64,000 bases of DNA from NCBI RefSeq assembly GCF_011022235.1, contig NZ_JAAIYP010000027.1, positions 1 to 64,000 of the forward strand, in the 5' to 3' direction. This document shows, piece by piece, positions 6,936 through 15,378 of the stretch. The translations under genes and the position numbers were made by a program. Under the pieces are notes generated by a model. The model was not told the origin of the DNA. It ran no database searches and was given only the letters and a program-made list of their open reading frames with translations. Each line of letters begins with the position of its first letter. The first letter of the stretch is position 1. Source of the stretch: Magnetospirillum aberrantis SpK. GTDB taxonomy: Bacteria; Pseudomonadota; Alphaproteobacteria; Rhodospirillales; Magnetospirillaceae.

Positions 6936-8555
6936 TCAGCTGTGGATGCCGGGAGCTTCCTGGCCGGTGCTTTCCACATATTCGGTGTAGCCGCCGGTGT
7001 ATTGGTGCACCCCTTCGGGGGTCAGTTCCAGGACGCGATTGGACAGCTCGGCCAGGAAATGGCGGTCGTGCGACACGAACAGCATGGTGCCCTCGTATCC
7101 CGCCAGGGCCTTGATCAGCATTTCCTTGGTGTCCATGTCCAGGTGATTGGTGGGTTCGTCCAGCACCAGGAAGTTGGGCGGGTTGAACAACATGATCGCC
7201 ATAACCAGCCGCGCCTTCTCGCCCCCCGACAGTACCCGGCATTTCTTTTCCACGTCGTCGCCGGAAAAGCCGAAACATCCGGCCAATGCCCGCAGCGAGC
7301 CCTGGTTGGCCTGGGGGAAATAGCCGTCCAGGGTTTCGAAGATGGTCTTTTCGCCGTCCAGCAGATCCATGGCGTGCTGGGAGAAGTACCCCATCTTGAC
7401 GCTGGCGCCGACGGTGACTGTACCCTGGTCAGGATCGGTGGCACCGGCGATCAGCTTGAGCAAGGTGGACTTGCCGGCACCGTTGACGCCCATGACGCAC
7501 CAGCGTTCCTTGCGCCGGATGGTCAGGTCGAAACCGTCATAGATGGTGCGGCTGCCATAGCTTTTGCGCACGTTCCTGAGCACCGCCACGTCCTCGCCCG
7601 AGCGCGGCGCGGGGGGGAAATCGAACACCACGGTCTGGCGGCGTTTGGGCGGTTCGAAGCGTTCGATCTTGTCCAGTTTCTTGACCCGGCTTTGCACCTG
7701 GGCGGCGTGCGACGCACGCGCCTTGAACCGTTCGATGAACTTGATTTCCTTGGCCAACATGGCCTGTTGGCGGTCGAACTGGGCCTGTTGCTGCTTTTCG
7801 TTCTGCGCCCGCTGGCGCTCGTAAAAGGCGTAATCGCCGGAATAGGTGTTCAGCGTGCCGCCATCGATCTCGATGATCTTGTTGACGATGCGGTTCATGA
7901 ATTCGCGGTCGTGCGAGGTCATCAACAGCGCGCCATCGTAATTCTTGAGGAAGCTTTCCAGCCAGATCAGGCTTTCGATATCCAAATGGTTGCTGGGTTC
8001 GTCCAGCAGCATGGCGTCGGGCCGCATCAACAGGATGCGGGCCAGGGCCACGCGCATCTTCCAACCGCCCGACAGCTTGCCTACGTCGCCGTCCATCATT
8101 TCCTGACTGAAGCTGAGACCGGCCAACACCTCGCGGGCGCGGCCCTCGAGCTCGTAGCCGCCCAGTTCCTCGAACCGCGCCTGCACCTCGCCATAGCGTT
8201 CGATGACCGCGTCCATGTCGTCGCGGTCGGGGTCGCACATGGCCGCTTCCAGTTCGGCCAGTTCCGCCGCGACGCTGCTGACCGGGCCGGCGCCGTCCAT
8301 GACCTCGGCCACCGCGCTGCGGCCCGACATTTCGCCAACGTCTTGGTTGAAATAGCCGATGGTGACCAGTTTCTCGATGGACACTTGGCCGTCGTCGGGC
8401 GCCTCGTCACCGACGATCATGCGGAAAAGCGTGGTCTTGCCGGCACCGTTGGGACCGACAAGGCCGATCTTCTCGCCCCGGTTCAGCGCGGCGGACGCCT
8501 CGCAGAAAAGAATACGATGACTGTTTTGCTTGCTGACGTTTTCAAAGCGAATCAT
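6936..8555 (-). CDS. ABC-F family ATPase (ribosome-associated, YbiT/EttA-like)
   Basis: A 539-residue protein with two ABC cassettes and no membrane segments, the mark of ABC-F translation factors. The start at 8555 (MIRFENVSKQN) begins directly at the first cassette; upstream codons are in frame but atypical. Cassette 1: Walker A GPNGAGKTTL, signature LSGGWKMRVAL, Walker B LLDEPSNHLDI. A basic coiled-coil linker follows (about residues 240-300, rich in Arg/Lys/Gln). Cassette 2: GVNGAGKSTL, LSGGEKARLVM, VLDEPTNHLDM. Both cassettes look catalytically intact. ABC-F proteins act at the ribosomal E site on stalled or hungry ribosomes; whether this one protects against an antibiotic cannot be read from sequence. 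Confidence 0.92.
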   Translation of the reverse strand: MIRFENVSKQNSHRILFCEASAALNRGEKIGLVGPNGAGKTTLFRMIVGDEAPDDGQVSIEKLVTIGYFNQDVGEMSGRSAVAEVMDGAGPVSSVAAELAELEAAMCDPDRDDMDAVIERYGEVQARFEELGGYELEGRAREVLAGLSFSQEMMDGDVGKLSGGWKMRVALARILLMRPDAMLLDEPSNHLDIESLIWLESFLKNYDGALLMTSHDREFMNRIVNKIIEIDGGTLNTYSGDYAFYERQRAQNEKQQQAQFDRQQAMLAKEIKFIERFKARASHAAQVQSRVKKLDKIERFEPPKRRQTVVFDFPPAPRSGEDVAVLRNVRKSYGSRTIYDGFDLTIRRKERWCVMGVNGAGKSTLLKLIAGATDPDQGTVTVGASVKMGYFSQHAMDLLDGEKTIFETLDGYFPQANQGSLRALAGCFGFSGDDVEKKCRVLSGGEKARLVMAIMLFNPPNFLVLDEPTNHLDMDTKEMLIKALAGYEGTMLFVSHDRHFLAELSNRVLELTPEGVHQYTGGYTEYVESTGQEAPGIHS

Positions 8556-8632
8556 GTGCGTTTGGGTTCCCGTGGCGTGGTCGGCCCTCTTATGCCACAG
8601 GATGGCCGGCATGCCAGAGTCTTCCTTCGAGC

Positions 8633-8664
8633 GGGAACCGGCTCCGGGGGATGGAGCCGGTCCC
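8633..8664. terminator. Strong inverted repeat between two minus-strand genes
   Basis: GGGA-ACCGGCTCC and GGAGCCGGT-CCC form a 12-13 bp stem (one bulge) with a 7-nt loop, just after the hydrolase stop (8675, minus strand). There is no T-run, so it may be a weak or Rho-assisted terminator or an RNA-stabilising hairpin. Confidence 0.5.
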
Positions 8665-8674
8665 AACCGTCAAC

Positions 8675-9391
8675 TCAACGCTCCAACGCCGCCACCGCCT
8701 CGGCGGTGGACACCACGCCGTTGGCGATCATGCCGGCGTTGACCATGGCCGCGCCATAGGCGTCGGCGCCTGGAGCCGCCACCGCATCCTTGACCACGTA
8801 GACGGCGAAGCCGTTTTCCATCAGCGCCCGCATGTGCGAATCCACACACAGGTTGGCCACCATGCCGCCCAGGATGACGGTGTCGACGCCACGGCTGCGC
8901 AATTGATAGATCAGGTCGTTGCTTTCCGGGCCATACATCTTGTGCGGTGCGGTGACGATGGTCTTGCCGTCCTCGATCAGCGGTTTGTAACGCTGAAAGA
9001 AATCGGCGCCGGAACCGGCGAACCCCTTGGGATCGTTGACGGCGGCACGGTGCAGCGCCTGCATGTCCAGCAACTGGCGCTGCAACGCCCCGGCATGGGT
9101 CCAATTGCCGTCCAACGCGGTGTAGACCAGCGGGTCGACCGCCAGATGGGTGCCGCCGCGCTTGGCTGCCTCCATCAGCCGGGCGATGTTGTCCACCGTT
9201 CCCAGTTCCTTGAGGTTCTCCTTCAACAAGGGGTACAGCTTGCCATCCTCGCGCAGGAAATCGTTCTGCGGATCGGTGATCAGCACCGCGGTACGCTGTT
9301 TGTCCAGCACCGGCAAACCGGCGGCCCAGGCAGGCAGCGCGGCGACGGCCAGCGGCAACAGGGCGGCAAGGGTCTTGATCGACAGTTTCAT
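8675..9391 (-). CDS. Exported isochorismatase-family cysteine hydrolase
   Basis: A 238-residue protein with a clear Sec signal peptide (residues 1-23, cleavage near AWA|AGLP). The mature part is an isochorismatase-like cysteine hydrolase with the expected triad: Asp40 in LITDPQNDF, Lys151 and the nucleophile Cys182 in ANLCVDSHMR. Family members hydrolyse isochorismate, nicotinamide or N-carbamoyl compounds in the cytoplasm; a periplasmic location is less usual. It is divergent from the peroxidase-regulator pair at 9567-11545 and shares with it an intergenic region with two identical palindromes, so joint regulation is likely. The substrate is unknown. Confidence 0.87.
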   Translation of the reverse strand: MKLSIKTLAALLPLAVAALPAWAAGLPVLDKQRTAVLITDPQNDFLREDGKLYPLLKENLKELGTVDNIARLMEAAKRGGTHLAVDPLVYTALDGNWTHAGALQRQLLDMQALHRAAVNDPKGFAGSGADFFQRYKPLIEDGKTIVTAPHKMYGPESNDLIYQLRSRGVDTVILGGMVANLCVDSHMRALMENGFAVYVVKDAVAAPGADAYGAAMVNAGMIANGVVSTAEAVAALER

Positions 9392-9455
9392 GGTTCCCCT
9401 CGTGGGTTTTGGGTCAATGACCCGTGGACACTAAGGGGCTGTCCCGGCCGGGGTC

Positions 9456-9471
9456 TGTAGCCGGAGCTACA
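9456..9471. promoter_or_regulatory. Putative Crp/Fnr-type operator, copy 1 (TGTAGC-N4-GCTACA)
   Basis: Perfect palindrome TGTAGC CGGA GCTACA. Its centre lies 72 bp upstream of the hydrolase start codon. The 16-bp size and symmetry are those of a Crp-type site (compare TGTGA-N6-TCACA). Confidence 0.65.
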
Positions 9472-9491
9472 AAACACCGGAACGATCCATG

Positions 9492-9507
9492 TGTAGCTTT
9501 GGCTACA
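9492..9507. promoter_or_regulatory. Putative Crp/Fnr-type operator, copy 2 (TGTAGC-N4-GCTACA)
   Basis: Second perfect copy, TGTAGC TTTG GCTACA, with its centre 36 bp from copy 1 and 67 bp upstream of the peroxidase start. Only the four central bases differ from copy 1, which argues for selection on the half-sites. Confidence 0.65.
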
Positions 9508-9566
9508 GATTCCGGCGGCATCCCGGATCACCTTGAAACGGTTCATCACATGGGGGCCATGTCATC

Positions 9567-10886
9567 ATGAACGCCGACTTGTCTTCCTTGCTCGCCGTCG
9601 GGGCTTTCGCCATAACGGTGGCCGTCACCGCCCTGGTGCTTCTGGTCCGCGGCGACCTGGCACCCGCCGGGCTGCGCCCGATGGCGCTCAGCGTCGGCGG
9701 GCGTTTCCTGTTGGGTGGAGCGCTGGGACTGGGGGTCATCGCCTTTTCCATCAAGGTGGCGATCATCCTGACGTTGTCGTCGTTTCCCGGAAAAACCATC
9801 GAGCCGCTGATCGCGGGGGTCGGCAGCCAGGACGGCCGCGACCAGCCCCCCCTGCCCCGCCCGGACCCAAAACCCTATGAATGGCAAAGCCTGCCGACGG
9901 TGGTGCCGGCCCCGGCCGACAACCCGACGACTCCGGCCAAGGTGGCGTTGGGTGAACGGTTGTTCCACGATCCGCTTTTGTCGCGCGACCGTACGGTGTC
10001 CTGCGCCAGTTGCCATGACATGGCTGGCGGATCGGGAACCGATGGACGGGCCACCGCCATCGGCATCGACGGCATTGTCGGCAAGCGCAATTCGCCGACC
10101 GTGTGGAACGCCGCCTTCCAGGCCCGGCTGTTCTGGGACGGCCGCGCCGGATCGTTGGAGGAACAGGCCAAGGGACCGCCCCTCAACCCCGACGAAATGG
10201 GCATGCCGTCCTTTGCCGCCATCGAGGAACGCATTGCCCAAGAGGCTGATTACGCGCCGTTGTTCCACGCGGCCTTCGGGGCGGATGCGGCCATCACCAT
10301 GGACCGCATCGCCCAAGCCATCGCCGCTTATGAACGAACCCTGGTCGCCGCGGATTCCGCCTACGACCGCTTTGTTTCAGGTGACAGCCAGGCTCTTTCG
10401 CCGCGCCAACAGCGGGGCATGTGGCTGTTCCAGTCGAGCGGCTGCATCATGTGCCACGCGGGACCGAATTTCAGCGGCGCCTCGCTGGTGGGGCCGCGCA
10501 ACCCTTACGCACCGCTGTTCGCCAAGCGCTCGGCCGTCGCCATCAGCCATGGTCTGGACCGCGAAACCGCCCCGCGCGGCGTGTGGCGCATCCCGTCGTT
10601 GCGCAACGTGGCCCTGACCGCCCCTTATTTCCACAACGGCTCGGTCTCCGACCTGCGTGAGGCGGTGCGGGTGATGGCCACCGCGCAATTGAACGCCACC
10701 CTTGTCAGCACCACGCAACAGCCCGCACAACCGCGATGGGACGCCGAAGCCAAACGTTTCCTGCCTCCCGAACAAAGGCTGGTGCTCGGCGAGGACGACG
10801 TCGAGGACATTGCCCGCTTCCTTGAATCGCTCAGCAGTGACACTCTGTCCGCCAGGATCAAGATGGCGGCAGGGGAGCGCCGATGA
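9567..10886 (+). CDS. Membrane-anchored di-heme cytochrome c peroxidase (CcpA/MauG family)
   Basis: A 439-residue protein. Two N-terminal hydrophobic segments (about 7-27 and 45-70) anchor it in the inner membrane, unlike soluble periplasmic CcpA. The peroxidase part carries two c-type heme sites, Cys146-Ala-Ser-Cys-His150 and Cys293-Ile-Met-Cys-His297, plus the family block RNSPTVWNAAF and LFWDGRAGSLEEQA. It should reduce hydrogen peroxide or oxidise a partner in the periplasm. Its stop overlaps the start of the Crp/Fnr regulator by 4 bp, and a divergent exported hydrolase lies upstream. MauG-type cofactor maturation is a possible alternative to peroxidase activity; no methylamine dehydrogenase gene is present. 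Confidence 0.9.
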   Translation: MNADLSSLLAVGAFAITVAVTALVLLVRGDLAPAGLRPMALSVGGRFLLGGALGLGVIAFSIKVAIILTLSSFPGKTIEPLIAGVGSQDGRDQPPLPRPDPKPYEWQSLPTVVPAPADNPTTPAKVALGERLFHDPLLSRDRTVSCASCHDMAGGSGTDGRATAIGIDGIVGKRNSPTVWNAAFQARLFWDGRAGSLEEQAKGPPLNPDEMGMPSFAAIEERIAQEADYAPLFHAAFGADAAITMDRIAQAIAAYERTLVAADSAYDRFVSGDSQALSPRQQRGMWLFQSSGCIMCHAGPNFSGASLVGPRNPYAPLFAKRSAVAISHGLDRETAPRGVWRIPSLRNVALTAPYFHNGSVSDLREAVRVMATAQLNATLVSTTQQPAQPRWDAEAKRFLPPEQRLVLGEDDVEDIARFLESLSSDTLSARIKMAAGERR

Positions 10887-11545
10887 CCGACATCACCGCG
10901 TTGGAACCATTCCGCCGATTATCCGAGACCAGCCACCGGCTGTTGGCCGGGGGCACCGTCACCCATCGCTTCGACGCCGGCCGAACCATCATCGAAAAGG
11001 GACAGGACGTCTCGGGCGCCTATTTCGTTCTTGAAGGAAGGCTTCGGGTGTTCTCGCTGCTGCCGGGCGGCAAGGAAGCGACCCTCTATTTTATCGAACC
11101 CGGCGAAACCTGCGTGCTGGCGCTCAACAGCCTGTTCAACGACCTGTTGTATCCCGCCTGGGTCCAAACCGACAGCGACACCCGGGTCGCGGTGATCCCC
11201 GGCCGGGTTTACCGGGCCTTGTTCGCCACCGAACCCGACATTCAGGACCTGACGGTACAGACCCTGTCCACCTTGGTCTTCCGGCTGATGGCCGAATTGG
11301 ATCAAGTCCACGGCCAGACCCTGGAACAGCGGTTGGCCGGGTTGCTGTTGGTCCGCGCCTCGGGGCGCGGTGTGGTGCGGTTGACGCAACAAGAGATGGC
11401 CAGCCATATCGGCACCACCCGCGAGGTGGTGGCCCGGTTGATTGGCCGTTTGAGCGCACGCGGCCTGATCCAAAGTGGCCGGGGCGCGGTCACCTTGCAC
11501 GACCGCCATGCCTTGTCCGTCCTGGCCGGAGGCCAGGACGGCTGA
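10883..11545 (+). CDS. Crp/Fnr-family transcription regulator
   Basis: A 220-residue regulator with an N-terminal cyclic-nucleotide-binding-type beta roll (residues about 15-125) and a C-terminal winged helix (about 160-212). The recognition helix reads TTREVVARL, which preserves the Arg-Glu-x3-Arg triad used by E. coli CRP to read TGTGA half-sites. There is no N-terminal cysteine cluster, so it is not an Fe-S FNR. The gene is translationally coupled to the peroxidase gene. The twin TGTAGC palindromes upstream of the peroxidase are its most likely operators, which would make the locus autoregulated; this is an inference. The effector is unknown. Confidence 0.88.
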   Translation: MTDITALEPFRRLSETSHRLLAGGTVTHRFDAGRTIIEKGQDVSGAYFVLEGRLRVFSLLPGGKEATLYFIEPGETCVLALNSLFNDLLYPAWVQTDSDTRVAVIPGRVYRALFATEPDIQDLTVQTLSTLVFRLMAELDQVHGQTLEQRLAGLLLVRASGRGVVRLTQQEMASHIGTTREVVARLIGRLSARGLIQSGRGAVTLHDRHALSVLAGGQDG

Positions 11546-11549
11546 AACC

Positions 11550-14500
11550 TCAGCCGTCCACCATGAAGAACGCCGACCAGATGTAAGGCGAGCTCCATTC
11601 GCCGATGCGCAGCATTTCAAGCTGGGCATCGCGCAAGGCGGCATGAGGCTTCTTACCCTGCAACAGCCGCGAATAAAGCGCGGTCATCAGCTTTTGCGTA
11701 CCGGCGTCGCTGACTTCCCACAACGACGACACCACGGTATTGGCTCCCGCCTCCTGGAAGGCGCGGCGCAGGCCATAGACGCCCTCGCCTTCGTGAATCT
11801 CGCCAAGGCCGGTTTCGCAAGCCGACAGGATCGCCAGCTTGGTCCCCGACAGATTGAGCCCCAACACCTCGAGCGCGGTCAACACGCCGTCGTTGTCGGT
11901 GTCGATCTCGCCCAACACCTGGGCGTTGGCGTTGATGCCGGCAAACGCCAGACCGGAACGCAGCAACGGATTGTCGCCCGGCGGCGGCAATTGCACGTCC
12001 GAGCCGCGCTGCAATTTGAGCAGACGCTTGCGCAGGGTGTCGTCGGCCTTGAGGAAGAAGCCGTGGGTGGCGATGTGCAGGATTTCCGGCGGCTCGGCCA
12101 GTTCGCGCAGCACCTTCTCCTGGGCGTCGCGGCGGGTGTAGATGGCGTTTTCCGCCCCTTTGTCCGCCACCGACTGACTGATCAGCCGGCCTTCCTTTTC
12201 CGCGCCCGGCAAGGGATCGAACTTGAGCCCGCGCATGCCCGAGGCCATGCCGCGCATGGCGTCGCGCACCGAATTGCTTCCGGCGGAACGCGACCGCGCG
12301 TTGTCCAACGTCTCCTTGCCCGTCACCTCGTCGGTGTTGTAGTCGGGACCGGCGTTGATGATATAGCCGCCCTTGGCCGGAGACACCGCCGACGGCAACA
12401 GGTTGCGCGCCGAGGTGTAGACATGCAGGTCCACCCCTTCGATCAAGTAGCGGCCGTTGTTCACCAAGGCGGCGAACGGCAAGATATTGAGGGTCCCGTC
12501 CGGCACCACATAGGCGCTGGCCCGCTTGGCCAGCGCCGGTTCCAGCGGCTTCCAGATCAGGTCGTAGGCGGCGGAACCGGAATCCAGCACCTCGTCCAGG
12601 TCCAAATCCTCGTCCTGGATATCCTTGCGGTATTTGAGGATGGCGGCGTCCAGCGGCGCCACCTCGCCATAGGACACCATGCCGAACACCGGCTTGCCGT
12701 CATCCTTGCGCAAGGTGGCGGCGACCATGCGACTTTGGCCGTCGACCGAGAATTGCAGGAAGTCCACCAAGGCACCGTCGGCCGGCAATCCGGCCACCAA
12801 TTCGTCGGCGGTGATGGGACGCACCGTCTTGCGGAAACGGGCACTCGCCCGGCCCAACTCGCCTTGCAGGCGGTTGATGCGGTCCTCGAGCTGGGCCATG
12901 ACCTCGACGTGGTGGTCCCTGGTTTCCTCGGTCGGACCGGACAGGGTCAACGCCGCCAGCCGCTTGCGTGTCTCGGTCAATTCCTGAGACAGCTTGGCCA
13001 TGGCGGGATCACGCGACAAACGCCCGATCTGCGCCAGCTCCGAAGCCACCTTGAACAGCAATCCCTTGCGGTTCAGGCTGATTTCCAGCAGGCCGCGCCC
13101 GGCGACGTCAGGCGACATGCGGGTCAGCAGGTCGGCATAAGCCGCCAGTTCCGGCTGATGCAGGCGCACATAGCCTTCGCGCGCGTTGTCGCCGGTGACA
13201 TACAGCATGCGGTTCAGGAATTCGTTGCGCCGTTCGAAGGTCAGGCGCCGTACCTTGAGCGCACCATCCAGCTCGCCAACGCTCTCGCGCACGGCGGCCA
13301 GACCGTTCATGGCCTCGAAAGTGTAGGGATGCAGGGGGCCCAGCACCTTTTCCGCCGTCGCCAGCGCACTTTCCAACAACGCCTTGGCCTCGGTCTCGCG
13401 CTTTTGCGTGTGGTAGAGCGCGGCCAAGTCGATCTGGCTGCGCAGCACGTCGAGGTGCTTTTCTCCCAACACCCGCTTGCGCGCCGCCAGGACCTCGACG
13501 AAGGCCTTTTCCGCCTCGTCCAACTGGCCGGAACGGTGCAGGACGCGGGCCAGGCTGTTGCGGGCCTTGAGCGTGTTCTGGTGGTCGGCGCCGTAAAGCG
13601 CGGTCCAGCCGGCGATCACCCGCTCGAACAGCGGTTTCGCCGCCGCCCAATCCTGTTTCAGCAGGTTCAGATAGGCCAGATTGTTGACCACCGCCAAGGT
13701 GTCGGGATGGTTTTCACCCAAGGCGCGGGTGGCGGCGGCGATGGCGCCGGTATAAAGGCTTTCCGCCTTTTCGAAATCGCCCTGGCCTTCGTACAGCAGC
13801 GCCAGGTTGTTGGTGCTGACCATGGTCGCGGGATGGGAATCGCCCAACAGTTTGCGGGTTCCGTCCGACGCCTGAAGCAGATAGGGCTCGGCCTGATCGT
13901 AAAGCCCTTCCTTCTCCAATATCTCGCCCAGATTGTTGGCGGCGACGATGGTCGAGCGGTGGTCGAGGCCAAGGATCTTAAGGAAGCGGTCATAGGCCTC
14001 GCGATAGACCTGTTCGGCGTCGGCCAACCGGCCCTGCTTGCGATACAGGCTGGCCAGGGTGGTCAACGTCGCCACTGTGTTGGGATGGGCATCGCCCAAG
14101 GTCTTGGTCTGCCAGTCCAGCAACTCGGTGGTCATGGCCTCGGCCTTGGCATAGTCGCCACGCGCGTCGAGCACGTCGACCAGAACCCCCTTGGCACGGT
14201 TGCGCATGCCCAGATCGCGGGATTTTTCCGCCACACCCTCGGCCAAGCCCTGAGCCTCGGCCAGCTTGCCTTGGGCCAGACGCAGTTCGGCGCCTTCGAT
14301 GAAAAGGCCGCCGGCATCGGGATCGGCCACGTCAAGCACACGCTCTCCCTGGGACAATGCCTTGTCCATGGGCCGGGCGGCGGCGGTCAGATCGCCGGCC
14401 AGACGGGCGGCACGAGCTTCCAGCGACAGGCAATTGAGCGCCTGGGGATGAACCTCTCCCCACCCGACCTGAAGGCTGTTGCAGGTGGGCGCCAGCACGG

Positions 14501-15368
14501 CCCGCGCCTCGGCGTTGTGGCTGTTGTCGATCATCACCGAGGCAAGGCGCAGCCGCGTCGCCAGGGTCAGGCCATGATCCTCGCCCAAGGCACCGGCGGC
14601 GGCCGTCGCAGCCTGGGTCAGGATTTCCTCGGCCTTGGCCGCTTCGGCACGGGCATAGAAATGCTCGGCCAGCGCGCGGCGAATCTTCAGGGTTTCCGGG
14701 TGCCCTTCGCCCAGAACCTTGTCGGCGGCCTTCAACGCCTCGGCCCAACTGGCCTCGGCCTCGACCGGTTGACCGGCGTTGCCCTGAATCTGAGCCAGAT
14801 CGGCCAAGCTGATGATGGTGGCCATATGTTCGGGGCCGAAATTGTCCCGCGCCACGGAGACCGCCTGGGCCCCGGCACGCAACGCCTTGACCAGATCGCC
14901 CGCGGCGGCGGCGCGCACCGCGCCCTGGTGCATGCGGTCCCACAATCCGACCGCGCCCTGTTGCGCCTGGGTCAGGGCCGAGACTTGTTGCTGGCGCTCC
15001 AGCGCCCAGGCCGGCGGTGCCTCGCGCAGTTTGACGATCTCGCCGGCATAAAGCGCCACGTCGGCCTTGGCCCCGGCCTTGGCCGCCAGTTGCATCGCCG
15101 TCTGGAACAGCGCCAAAGCCTCGTCGCCCTTGCCCAGGGCCAGAGCCAGGGAAGCGGCGTTGTGCACGTAATCGCGGTTGGCGGGCGCCGCCTTGTGGGC
15201 CTTGAGATAATGGCCGTAGGCGGTGACGGAATCGCCGCTGGCCAGGGCTTGCTTGCCGCGCGCCGCCTGGGGGGTGCCGGCATCGTCGGCCAGGGCGGGC
15301 GCGCCAAAGGCTACGCACAGAGCCAAGGTGGCGGCGGTGGCGAGGGCTCGGGGTCGGATGACTGCCAT
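11550..15368 (-). CDS. Exported TPR-CHAT (caspase-like) protein
   Basis: A 1,272-residue protein with a Sec signal peptide (cleavage near PALA|DD). From about residue 35 to 850 it consists of tetratricopeptide units, many of the Kinesin-light-chain type (phrases such as GDSHPATMVSTNNLA and GENHPDTLAVVNNLA). The C-terminal part (about 960-1272) is a CHAT domain with the caspase-like dyad His1102 (ILHIATHGFF) and Cys1184 (AILSACETGLG). Between them residues 1156-1167 read DTDNDGVLTALE, which matches an EF-hand calcium loop. The start has an AGAGG site and follows the cyclase gene by 10 bp. It is the last gene of the adhesin/type I secretion block and would act in the periplasm. A protease with a nearby partner as substrate is an inference. 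Confidence 0.9.
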   Translation of the reverse strand: MAVIRPRALATAATLALCVAFGAPALADDAGTPQAARGKQALASGDSVTAYGHYLKAHKAAPANRDYVHNAASLALALGKGDEALALFQTAMQLAAKAGAKADVALYAGEIVKLREAPPAWALERQQQVSALTQAQQGAVGLWDRMHQGAVRAAAAGDLVKALRAGAQAVSVARDNFGPEHMATIISLADLAQIQGNAGQPVEAEASWAEALKAADKVLGEGHPETLKIRRALAEHFYARAEAAKAEEILTQAATAAAGALGEDHGLTLATRLRLASVMIDNSHNAEARAVLAPTCNSLQVGWGEVHPQALNCLSLEARAARLAGDLTAAARPMDKALSQGERVLDVADPDAGGLFIEGAELRLAQGKLAEAQGLAEGVAEKSRDLGMRNRAKGVLVDVLDARGDYAKAEAMTTELLDWQTKTLGDAHPNTVATLTTLASLYRKQGRLADAEQVYREAYDRFLKILGLDHRSTIVAANNLGEILEKEGLYDQAEPYLLQASDGTRKLLGDSHPATMVSTNNLALLYEGQGDFEKAESLYTGAIAAATRALGENHPDTLAVVNNLAYLNLLKQDWAAAKPLFERVIAGWTALYGADHQNTLKARNSLARVLHRSGQLDEAEKAFVEVLAARKRVLGEKHLDVLRSQIDLAALYHTQKRETEAKALLESALATAEKVLGPLHPYTFEAMNGLAAVRESVGELDGALKVRRLTFERRNEFLNRMLYVTGDNAREGYVRLHQPELAAYADLLTRMSPDVAGRGLLEISLNRKGLLFKVASELAQIGRLSRDPAMAKLSQELTETRKRLAALTLSGPTEETRDHHVEVMAQLEDRINRLQGELGRASARFRKTVRPITADELVAGLPADGALVDFLQFSVDGQSRMVAATLRKDDGKPVFGMVSYGEVAPLDAAILKYRKDIQDEDLDLDEVLDSGSAAYDLIWKPLEPALAKRASAYVVPDGTLNILPFAALVNNGRYLIEGVDLHVYTSARNLLPSAVSPAKGGYIINAGPDYNTDEVTGKETLDNARSRSAGSNSVRDAMRGMASGMRGLKFDPLPGAEKEGRLISQSVADKGAENAIYTRRDAQEKVLRELAEPPEILHIATHGFFLKADDTLRKRLLKLQRGSDVQLPPPGDNPLLRSGLAFAGINANAQVLGEIDTDNDGVLTALEVLGLNLSGTKLAILSACETGLGEIHEGEGVYGLRRAFQEAGANTVVSSLWEVSDAGTQKLMTALYSRLLQGKKPHAALRDAQLEMLRIGEWSSPYIWSAFFMVDG

Positions 15369-15378
15369 GGCGCGCCTC

